This document shows positions 1 through 6,700 of a stretch of 18,223 bases of DNA, piece by piece; the first letter of the stretch is position 1; each line of letters opens with the position of its first letter. The position numbers were made by a program, and so were the translations under genes. The notes under the pieces are model-generated. The model had not been told where the DNA came from. It was given only the letters and a program-made list of their open reading frames with translations, and did not search any database. Source of the stretch: VFMC01 sp031404435 (GTDB taxonomy: Bacteria > Actinomycetota > Acidimicrobiia > Acidimicrobiales > Ilumatobacteraceae); NCBI GenBank assembly GCA_031404435.1, contig JANNHO010000350.1, positions 1 to 18,223 on the forward strand, in the 5' to 3' direction.

Positions 1-2
1 CG

Positions 3-668
3 GTGCTGACCCGGGTCGTGGCACCCCTCGAGGGCTACCTCAAACGCCTGCGAGCGCGTCAACAGAGCCCGTCCGAGGCCGGACTTGCCGCAATTGACGA
101 TTCCGCCGCACTGATCGCCTTCAAGGACTATCAGCTCGCTCAGCTCGCGTTGATGCTTGCGCCGAGTACGACCAACGCTGGATACACAATCCCGCTGGTG
201 ATCTGCGGAGGGCCACCGCGCCAGGTTTTCGAGACCCTGTTCGGTGTGCAGCTCGGGGTGAACCAGGTGCTCACCGTCCAGGTGGTTCCCGGTCTGAAGA
301 CTGCGGTGCTTGGGGCGAATCATCCCTACTACTTCTACGCGCAGGCCCAGGGTTTCACGACCGTCGGCGATGGCACGATGATCGCGGCCAACTGTGCCAG
401 TGCGCAGCAGATCATGGTGCAAGACCTCGTCGCCGCCCGGTGGCAGATGATCATGGCCGACGATCCGTCGCAGGATCCGCAACAGGTGCTCGCCGCGTGT
501 GTGGCGTACTGGGCCGCTCCGGCGCAAGCCCCGATGATCTGCGCGATGGTGCAACACGAGGGCACGCTGTTCTACCCGTCAGGCAACCCGGACGTGTTCA
601 CGTTCAACACCTCGCTCGCCCAGGCGGCCACGTTCTGCCAGACCCATTCGAACAACCCGTGCGCATGA
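3..668 (+). CDS. Hypothetical protein, probably 5'-truncated by the window edge
   Basis: I do not recognise this protein. The frame is open to the left edge, and the first codon seen (GTG at position 3) may be an internal valine, so the true start is probably outside the window. The visible 221 residues are soluble in character, with no obvious membrane segment. A hydrophobic strand ending in a Gly-Gly-Pro-Pro turn (about residues 65-73) is followed by an aromatic stretch HPYYFYAQAQGF (about 106-117). Several cysteines lie in the second half, one of them two residues from the C-terminus. The stop is TGA at 666-668, and the next gene begins 88 bases on in the same direction. Codon use is typical of the window, which supports real coding. 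No function is assigned. Confidence 0.6.
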   Translation: MLTRVVAPLEGYLKRLRARQQSPSEAGLAAIDDSAALIAFKDYQLAQLALMLAPSTTNAGYTIPLVICGGPPRQVFETLFGVQLGVNQVLTVQVVPGLKTAVLGANHPYYFYAQAQGFTTVGDGTMIAANCASAQQIMVQDLVAARWQMIMADDPSQDPQQVLAACVAYWAAPAQAPMICAMVQHEGTLFYPSGNPDVFTFNTSLAQAATFCQTHSNNPCA

Positions 669-685
669 TCCAGTTCAGTGTCGGC

Positions 686-726
686 GCCGTGACGGTCGTG
701 CCGTGACGGTCGTGCCGTGACGGTCG
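686..726. repeat. 14-bp tandem repeat, about 2.9 copies
   Basis: The unit GCCGTGACGGTCGT occurs at 686-699 and 700-713, and again without its last base at 714-726. The copies are exact. The array fills the middle of the 88-base gap between the first ORF and the cyclase gene and ends about 30 bases before the cyclase start codon. It could be a slippage product or a set of binding sites in the 5' region of the cyclase gene. The sequence does not tell which. Confidence 0.8.
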
Positions 727-756
727 AGTCGCGATACGAAGGCTCAGGATGATCGC

Positions 757-3700
757 GTGACGACCTGCGGCCAATGCGGGAACGGCTGCCCCCCGACGGC
801 GAAGTTCTGCGGCGAATGCGGGTCGCGGCTCGAGTGGTCGTGCGCCACGTGCGCTGCGCCGAACGCGGCCGGCAACCGGTTCTGCGAATCATGTGGCGCC
901 TCGAGCGAGCCGCAATCCCCGGTGCTCGCGCCGCCCGCGGTCGAGGGGGTCTCATCGCCGGCGAGCGTTGCCCGCGTTGATGGAGAACGCCGCTACCTCA
1001 CGGTGATGTTCTGCGACCTGGTTGGGTCGACCACGTTGTCGGGCGATCTCGACCCGGAGGACATGCAACGGGTCGTGCTCGGCTTTCAACAGGCATGCAC
1101 ATCGGCGATCGAGCGAAACGGGGGGTACGTCGCCCACTACATGGGCGACGGCATCCTCGCCTACTTTGGCTATCCCGTCGCCACCGAACACGCGGCTGCC
1201 AACGCCGCCCGCGCCGGACTTGCCATCGTCGAGAACGTGAAGCACATCAGCCCCGACATGCCGAGCATCGCCGTCCGCGTTGGTATCCATGCCGGGCTCG
1301 CCGTCATTGCCGACATGGGTGCCGGCCAGAGCCAGCAGGTGCGCGACGTCATCGGTGAAACGCCGAACGTGGCGGCACGGGTGCAGTCAATGGCCATGCC
1401 CGGAACGGTCCTGATGAGTGAGGACGCACACCGCCTGTGCGAGGGGTTCATCGTGTCGCGCTCGATTGGGCACCGGGAGCTGAAAGGTGTAGCTCGCTCG
1501 ATCGAACTGTTCGAGGTGATGTCCGATACCGGCGCCTCGTCGCGTATGGATGTCGCGCATGCGCGCCACAAGTTGACGCCGTTGCTCGGTCGGCAGCGCG
1601 AGGTCGATGTGCTTGCCACAGCATGGCGCCGCAGCCAGCGCGGCGATGGCCAGGTGGTGTGGATCTCGGGCGATCCGGGCATCGGGAAGTCGCGGCTGAT
1701 TCGTGAGCTCTCGCACCATGTGCGCGCCGACGACGGGATCGAGATCGAGTTGCGGTGCTCGCAGTTTCACCAGTCGAGCAGCCTGTACTCCTCGACGGAG
1801 CAGTTCCGCCGCTACGTGCTGGCTGTGTCGACCGAACTGTCGCTGGGTGCGATCGAGCGTCTCGGCGACGACAGTGGGACACCGCGCGGGCTTGTCGTTC
1901 CCGTTGTCGCCGATCTGCTCGGTGTGCCATTCGGCCCGCCCTATCAGCGCGTCGCCGGGTCGGCAGATTTCGTCCGCAAGCACACCCTCGACGTCATCGC
2001 CCGAATCATCGAGGACCGTGCCCGCCGCCAACCGGTCCTGCTGGTCATCGAAGACATTCAATGGATCGATGCGACGTCTGCGGAGATGGTTGAGCGTTTC
2101 ATCGGTCCGGAGCAATCTCGCGATATCGCGGTCATCGTCACGCATCGGTCCGATTTCCAGCCGGCGCGGCCTGCCGTGGCGCCCCACCATCAGTCCATCC
2201 ACCTCGACCGTCTCGATCAGGAGGAGGTCCTCGCTTTCGTCGCTGCGGTCGCCGGTGATCGTGCGGTCGATTCACGACGGCTCGCACAGATCGTGGAGCG
2301 CACGGAGGGCGTGCCGCTGTTCATCGAGGAGCTCACCCAACTCGTCCTCGACGACATCGACGGTGCGTCCGATTCGGTGCCGGCAACGCTGCGCGACTCC
2401 CTCACGGCGCGGATCGATCTGCTGGGTCCTGAGGTCGACCTCTTGCGCACGCTTGCAGTCGTCGGCCGCGAAGCACCCGACGGCCTGCTGCACGAGGTCT
2501 CCCAGCTCGATCGTGAAACGTTCGACCGGTACCGCGACAGGTTGATCGAAGCGGGGCTCGTGATCCGTCGCGGCCGCGGCGTGCACGCCGTGTACGGCTT
2601 CAAGCACGCACTGCAACACTCGGTGGTGTACGAGTCGATGCTGCGAGTCACGCGTCGCGCCGTTCATGCGCGGGTGGCGTCGGCGCTGGAGGTCCGCTTC
2701 GTCGACCGATCCGTGACCGAGCCCGAAGTGTCGGCGCGCCACCACGAGCTCGCAGGCGACCTCACGTCTGCTGTCCACTACCTCGGCCGCGCTGGAGCAC
2801 GAGCCATTGCGATCTCCGCACACCGCGAGGCGCTCACCCATCTGCAACATGCCCGCCAACTGGTTGCGCAGCTTCCCGATGGTCGCGAGCGCGACCTCGA
2901 AGAGATCGCCGTTCTCGTACAGCTGGGTGTTCCGACGACGGCGTTGCTCGGGTACGGCTCTGAGGAGACCGAGGAGGTGTATTCCGCAGCGGAGCGCCTG
3001 TGTGCGCTCGTCGGCGAGGGCGCACCGGTGTACGCCGCGCTGTACGGGCTGTTCCGCACTCGGTTGCTGCGCGGCGAGTACTCCAACGCGCAGGAGATCA
3101 GCGTCAGGCTGATGGGCCTGGCCACCGTGGAGCCCGGACGCGAAGCGCTGCGAGTTGGTGCCGAACGGGCGATGGGCAGCGTCTTGTTGTACCAGGGTCG
3201 ATCGCATCGGAAGTCCCTCGACCATCTCGAGGGCGCACTGACCGCCAGTCATACGGAGCGGCCAGGCGCCTACCTGGGAGATCTCAACGACGTCGTTGAC
3301 CCGATCGTGACGTGTCGCGCCTATGCGGCATGGGCGCTGTGGCTGCTCGGGGAACCGAAGGCGGCGCGTGCGCTCAGCGACGAGGCTGTGAGCAGCGCCC
3401 GGCGGCTCGCTCACCCGTTCACGCTCGGCCTCGCGTTGTGCTTCGACACGTGGCTGTGCCAGTTCGAACGCGACATCGATGCAGTGGAACGGCGCGCTGA
3501 CGAGGCCTACCGTCACTCCATTGACTACGGCTTCCCGTTCTGGACCGGGTGGGCGAACGTACTTCGCGCATGGGTCCGGGCGGCGCGTGGTGACGTCGAG
3601 GGGGTGGATGCGATGCGGGTCGGGATCGACGAATGGCAGGCTCAGGGGTCGGCGCTTGGCAAGTCGTACTTCCTCGGACTTGTTGGCGAGGGCGAGGCAA

Positions 3701-3933
3701 TGGTCGGGTTGTGGCAGGATTCGGCGACGACGCTCGACGGCGCGATCGAGCTCGCCGAGCGGGTAGGGGAGGGCTTCTGGCTTCCCGAGCTGTTGCGGCT
3801 GCGTGCCGAGGCCGCACGGGGTCTCGGCGAAGCACCAGCCGCGGTTGCCGCATTGCTCGATCATGCCGAGCGCATCGCCACGGCGCAGGGAGCGCAGTCG
3901 CTGCTGGAGCGGATCGCACAGACCGCGAAGTAA
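757..3933 (+). CDS. Class III nucleotide cyclase with double zinc ribbon, AAA/STAND ATPase and TPR-like tail
   Basis: This is a multidomain signalling protein of 1058 aa, a usual length for the zinc ribbon-cyclase-ATPase family. The double zinc ribbon has Cys4/7/18/21 and Cys29/32/43/46. The class III cyclase domain spans about 78-255. It has metal-binding Asp87 (FCDLVGST) and Asp131 (MGDG), base-contacting Asp197, transition-state Asn204 and Arg208 (NVAAR) and a phosphate-binding type Lys243. The position that is Lys in standard adenylyl cyclases is His127, so the substrate is less certain than usual. The ATPase starts near 270, with Walker A GDPGIGKS at 305-312 and Walker B LLVIEDIQW ending near 436. 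The remainder, from about 640, is helical and TPR-like. No transmembrane segment or LuxR-type HTH is visible. The GTG start follows AGGA with a 7-base spacer. The likely role is cytoplasmic cAMP synthesis gated by nucleotide and partner binding (inference from family). Confidence 0.9.
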   Translation: MTTCGQCGNGCPPTAKFCGECGSRLEWSCATCAAPNAAGNRFCESCGASSEPQSPVLAPPAVEGVSSPASVARVDGERRYLTVMFCDLVGSTTLSGDLDPEDMQRVVLGFQQACTSAIERNGGYVAHYMGDGILAYFGYPVATEHAAANAARAGLAIVENVKHISPDMPSIAVRVGIHAGLAVIADMGAGQSQQVRDVIGETPNVAARVQSMAMPGTVLMSEDAHRLCEGFIVSRSIGHRELKGVARSIELFEVMSDTGASSRMDVAHARHKLTPLLGRQREVDVLATAWRRSQRGDGQVVWISGDPGIGKSRLIRELSHHVRADDGIEIELRCSQFHQSSSLYSSTEQFRRYVLAVSTELSLGAIERLGDDSGTPRGLVVPVVADLLGVPFGPPYQRVAGSADFVRKHTLDVIARIIEDRARRQPVLLVIEDIQWIDATSAEMVERFIGPEQSRDIAVIVTHRSDFQPARPAVAPHHQSIHLDRLDQEEVLAFVAAVAGDRAVDSRRLAQIVERTEGVPLFIEELTQLVLDDIDGASDSVPATLRDSLTARIDLLGPEVDLLRTLAVVGREAPDGLLHEVSQLDRETFDRYRDRLIEAGLVIRRGRGVHAVYGFKHALQHSVVYESMLRVTRRAVHARVASALEVRFVDRSVTEPEVSARHHELAGDLTSAVHYLGRAGARAIAISAHREALTHLQHARQLVAQLPDGRERDLEEIAVLVQLGVPTTALLGYGSEETEEVYSAAERLCALVGEGAPVYAALYGLFRTRLLRGEYSNAQEISVRLMGLATVEPGREALRVGAERAMGSVLLYQGRSHRKSLDHLEGALTASHTERPGAYLGDLNDVVDPIVTCRAYAAWALWLLGEPKAARALSDEAVSSARRLAHPFTLGLALCFDTWLCQFERDIDAVERRADEAYRHSIDYGFPFWTGWANVLRAWVRAARGDVEGVDAMRVGIDEWQAQGSALGKSYFLGLVGEGEAMVGLWQDSATTLDGAIELAERVGEGFWLPELLRLRAEAARGLGEAPAAVAALLDHAERIATAQGAQSLLERIAQTAK

Positions 3934-4019
3934 CGCCGTAGTCAATAGAACCTGACGTCATGTGTTCAACCCCGGAACCGTGCACGCCGCCTCGGTGCGG
4001 TCTGGAGCGACTCGTTCGG

Positions 4020-4934
4020 TCAGCCGGCGGCACGCTTGCGTGCATCGGCGGGAGCGGCATGCGCTGCCAGAATCGCCGTGCCGACGCTGTGGGCGATGCG
4101 GATGACGTCGTCGATATCTGGGCCGAGCGCCGCGACGAGCGCGCCCTGAGAACGATCGGTGGCCGCCTCGATGTCGTCTCGCGCGTCGCGGCCCGCGGCG
4201 GTGAGCGACTGCGACTCGGTGAGCCACCCCTTGGCGCGCAGGCTGGTGGCTGCGGCCTGGATTCGCTCCGGCGAGAAACCTCGCGTCGCGGAGTAGTCGC
4301 CGACCGGATAGTCGAGCCACACCTCCGTGAGCACGTTCATCTCGACGGCGTCGAGACCGGCGGCGACGCAGGCGGCGATGTGCCCGTCGCCACGGTGCTC
4401 ACGAACAAGTTCCGCGCCACGCCACGCCCGCCCGTTTGCCGAGTCGGGAATGGGTTGGTCGCGAAGCGCAGCGAACAACGCGCGCCCAGACCCATCGATG
4501 CTGGAAAGAGCATCGAGCAACAGGTCGCCCAGTCGTTCGATGTCGTGCGCATCGATGCCGGCGGTCGCCGCGCCGAGTCCTGCAGCAGCGCCCGCAGCAC
4601 GAGCGCTGAGCACCGCGTCGTGCGATGAGATGCTGCGCCCGTGCGAATACACCGCAGCAAGCAATGTCGGCTCGAATACACCGAACGCGGCCACGACGAT
4701 CGCTGGCGAGACATCGGCACCAAGCGCCGCGGCCCTGCCCCACACGTACCCGTCCAAGAAGTCGTGGCCCAAGTCGGCGCTGGCCACGGAGGACTCACGT
4801 GACCACCAACCGATGGTGGCGATCGGCTCCAATGCATCGCGGAGCCGTCGGGCCGGGCTCTGCGGAAGTGTCGGCGCGGGCGGCGCGACATTCTGCGGCA
4901 GCAGGAACTGGTTGGCAACGGCGTCGTAGTCCAT
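4020..4934 (-). CDS. SCO6745-family protein (winged-helix-like HTH_67 type)
   Basis: This 304-aa soluble protein resembles the actinobacterial SCO6745 family. It has an alpha-helical N-terminal part with the family-like run FLDGYVWGRAAALG and alanine-rich helices. The C-terminal part looks like a winged helix, with FSPERIQAAATSLRAKGWLTE (about residues 226-246) as the putative recognition region. Members are annotated only as HTH-containing proteins of unknown role; a MarR-like regulator is plausible but unproven. The ATG at 4932-4934 is preceded by GAGGATG, partly inside the hairpin at 4934-4960. A small gene lies 30 bases upstream on the same strand, probably in the same transcript. The gene converges on the cyclase gene with 86 bases between the stops, and I see no strong terminator there. 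Confidence 0.7.
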   Translation of the reverse strand: MDYDAVANQFLLPQNVAPPAPTLPQSPARRLRDALEPIATIGWWSRESSVASADLGHDFLDGYVWGRAAALGADVSPAIVVAAFGVFEPTLLAAVYSHGRSISSHDAVLSARAAGAAAGLGAATAGIDAHDIERLGDLLLDALSSIDGSGRALFAALRDQPIPDSANGRAWRGAELVREHRGDGHIAACVAAGLDAVEMNVLTEVWLDYPVGDYSATRGFSPERIQAAATSLRAKGWLTESQSLTAAGRDARDDIEAATDRSQGALVAALGPDIDDVIRIAHSVGTAILAAHAAPADARKRAAG

Positions 4935-4960
4935 CGGCTCATCCTCGCGCGATGAGCCGA
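4934..4960 (-). promoter_or_regulatory. Perfect 10-bp hairpin between two genes, covering a ribosome-binding region
   Basis: TCGGCTCATC at 4934-4943 is the exact reverse complement of GATGAGCCGA at 4951-4960, with a 7-base loop. In minus-strand RNA the stem ends on the first base of the SCO6745-family start codon and includes part of its GAGGAUG Shine-Dalgarno-like stretch. No T-run follows, so an intrinsic terminator is unlikely. It could mask the ribosome site until the upstream ORF is translated, or as DNA it could be a palindromic operator, possibly for the HTH protein itself. Both roles are inference. Confidence 0.55.
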
Positions 4961-4964
4961 CCGG

Positions 4965-5264
4965 TTATTGGGCCGTGGGGTGCGCTCCATAAACAGCTTG
5001 TGCGGCGGCGATGGCGTTGGCCGGTACTCGGTTGGGGTCACCCTGGGCTCCGAGGGAGGCGCGAAACAGTGTGATCGCGTGCATCCGCCCGTCCTCGTTC
5101 AGACCGGCTGTCATGATCCGGTTTACCGACGGCTGGAGGTCGCTGAACTCCGTGGTCAACTCGTGCGCGGCGGCTTCGCTGGCGGTGTGGTTCTCGGCAA
5201 GCGCAGCAAGTTTGGCGTTGGCAAGCCGTTTTGCAGCGGATGGGCGGGGCGAGGTGGTAGCGAT
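4965..5264 (-). CDS. Small helical hypothetical protein, probable ATC start
   Basis: I do not recognise this protein. From the proposed start it has 99 aa, alanine-rich and mostly helical, beginning ATTSPRPSAAKRLANAKLA after the initiator and ending AVYGAHPTAQ. The frame is open back to a TAG at 5280-5282 and holds no ATG or GTG. The first conventional option is TTG at 5157-5159, giving 64 aa, but nothing like a Shine-Dalgarno precedes it. By contrast ATC at 5262-5264 has GAAGGA exactly 7 bases upstream, and the codons between ATC and TTG look like ordinary coding sequence. I therefore chose the ATC, which is very rare as a start; a G-to-C sequencing error in an ATG is the main alternative. 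The gene lies 30 bases upstream of the SCO6745-family gene and is probably cotranscribed with it. Confidence 0.6.
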   Translation of the reverse strand: MATTSPRPSAAKRLANAKLAALAENHTASEAAAHELTTEFSDLQPSVNRIMTAGLNEDGRMHAITLFRASLGAQGDPNRVPANAIAAAQAVYGAHPTAQ

Positions 5265-5271
5265 GGGAGGA

Positions 5272-5277
5272 TCCTTC
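5272..5277 (-). promoter_or_regulatory. Shine-Dalgarno site supporting an ATC start
   Basis: On the minus strand GAAGGA is followed by a 7-base spacer and then ATC GCT ACC. The site is placed correctly for initiation at the ATC and too far away to serve the TTG at 5159. It is the main evidence for the non-canonical start. Confidence 0.55.
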
Positions 5278-5437
5278 GTCTAACGAGGTGAATCGGCTGC
5301 CCACCCGGAAGATCCGCGAGGAAACAGCACGTCACCACCCAATGTACGGCGCAATCACTGGATCGCGTGCCTGGCGGGCGTGGCGATGGCGAAGGGGGAC
5401 GGTATTGAACGACATGGCGGTGGTGGATCATTCAGGC

Positions 5438-6700
5438 TCAGTCGGTGATTGCGCTGTACACCAGGCTGCGGAGTTGGCCGCGAAAATCGAACGTGGCCGA
5501 TGGCATCAGCTGGGTCATGAACACCACCCACAGATCCTCGACGGGGTCGACCCAGAACACCGTCGATGCTGCTCCGCCCCAGTAGAAGTCACCGCGGCTC
5601 AAGGAACCGGTCGCGATCTGGTCGATCGTCGACGCGAACCCGAGCCCGAAACCCACGCCGACGCTTCCGCGCAGTGCGAGCAGGGCGACGTCGAGCGAGG
5701 CCAGATCCTGCCCGCCGGGCAGGTGGTTCATCGTCATCAGATCAAGCGTGCGGGGCCCGATGATGCGTTCGCCGTCGAGTTCGCCGCGACGGCGGAGCAT
5801 CTCGCAGAAACGGGAGTAGTCGGCAATCGTGCCGGTCAGCCCACCGCCACCCGACACGAAGCTCGGCGGCCGAGTAAACGCGCTGCTCGCCGGATCATCG
5901 GCGAGCGTGGTGGTCTTGTCGAGGTTGCGCATGTAGTTGGCCGCGAACCGGTGGGCCTTGTCCGGGGTCACCTCGAACGATGTGTCGACCATTGCGAGTG
6001 GGTCGAGGATGTGGCGTTGCAGGTATCGCGCGAACGGCACTCCGGAGATTTGTTCGACCAAGGCCCCACAGGCGTCGGTGGCGAGCGAGTACATGTAGGC
6101 GGTTCCGGGCTGAAAGCGTAACGGCACCTGCGAAAGCTTGTCCATGAACTCGGCCATGGTGACGGCCACTCCGGCACTGCGGATCTGGGCGGCGCGGTAC
6201 AGCGCGTCGACCGGGTGCTGGTCACCCATTCCGGGAAGTACGCCACCGTAGGTGAGGCCGCTGGTGTGGGTGAGCAGATCGCGGAACGACACCGGGCGAT
6301 GGGCGGGCTCGGTGACCATGTCGTCGCCGACGCCAGACACCCAGACGCGGTGGTCGCGCCACGAGGGGACGAATCGGGCAACGGGATCGTCGAGTTGGAA
6401 CAGGCCCTGTTCGAACAGTTGCATCAGCGCGATCGAGGTGATCGGCTTGGTCATCGAGTAGATCCGGAAGATGGTGTCGTCGCCAAGTGCCACCTGACGT
6501 TCGCGATCGAGCATGCCGAAACTGCGGTGGTACGCGACGTGACCGTGGCGACCAACGGCAACCTGGCAGCCGGCGATCTTGCCGGGCTCGATGTAGTGGC
6601 GCTCGAGATGGGTGGTGATGCGTTCAAGGCGCATGGCATCGAAGCCGGCTTCGCACGGATGCAGGTCGACGGCGGTTTCCTTCGTCGGGGTGGTTGTCAT
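5438..6700 (-). CDS. Serine hydrolase, beta-lactamase / family VIII esterase fold
   Basis: This 420-aa protein belongs to the class C beta-lactamase-like (PF00144) superfamily, which includes esterases, D-aminopeptidases and amidases. The nucleophile motif is SMTK, with Ser82 and Lys85. The second motif is Tyr204-Ser-Leu, the YSL form common in family VIII esterases rather than the YxN of true beta-lactamases. DLLTHTSGL (141-149) and a C-terminal WGGAASTVFWVDP give further support. No signal peptide is visible, so it should act in the cytoplasm. Its ATG overlaps the stop of the ABC ATPase gene by ATGA at 6697-6700, making it the last gene of the transporter operon. That position suggests it hydrolyses the imported compound, for example an ester, amide or peptide (inference). 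Antibiotic hydrolysis is not indicated. Confidence 0.88.
   Translation of the reverse strand: MTTTPTKETAVDLHPCEAGFDAMRLERITTHLERHYIEPGKIAGCQVAVGRHGHVAYHRSFGMLDRERQVALGDDTIFRIYSMTKPITSIALMQLFEQGLFQLDDPVARFVPSWRDHRVWVSGVGDDMVTEPAHRPVSFRDLLTHTSGLTYGGVLPGMGDQHPVDALYRAAQIRSAGVAVTMAEFMDKLSQVPLRFQPGTAYMYSLATDACGALVEQISGVPFARYLQRHILDPLAMVDTSFEVTPDKAHRFAANYMRNLDKTTTLADDPASSAFTRPPSFVSGGGGLTGTIADYSRFCEMLRRRGELDGERIIGPRTLDLMTMNHLPGGQDLASLDVALLALRGSVGVGFGLGFASTIDQIATGSLSRGDFYWGGAASTVFWVDPVEDLWVVFMTQLMPSATFDFRGQLRSLVYSAITD

Noticed and set aside
2272..3945. 557-aa minus-strand ORF opposite the cyclase gene
   Set aside because: It is an antisense shadow of the TPR-like region of the cyclase protein; the sequence is Arg/His/Gln-rich without domains.
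3934..4019. Terminator between the convergent cyclase and SCO6745-family genes
   Set aside because: Only a 4-bp CCGC/GCGG pairing is visible, too weak to call.
5011..5283. 90-aa plus-strand ORF starting MALAGTRLGS
   Set aside because: It lies opposite the small minus-strand gene, which has a placed Shine-Dalgarno and fits the operon; the plus-strand version has neither.
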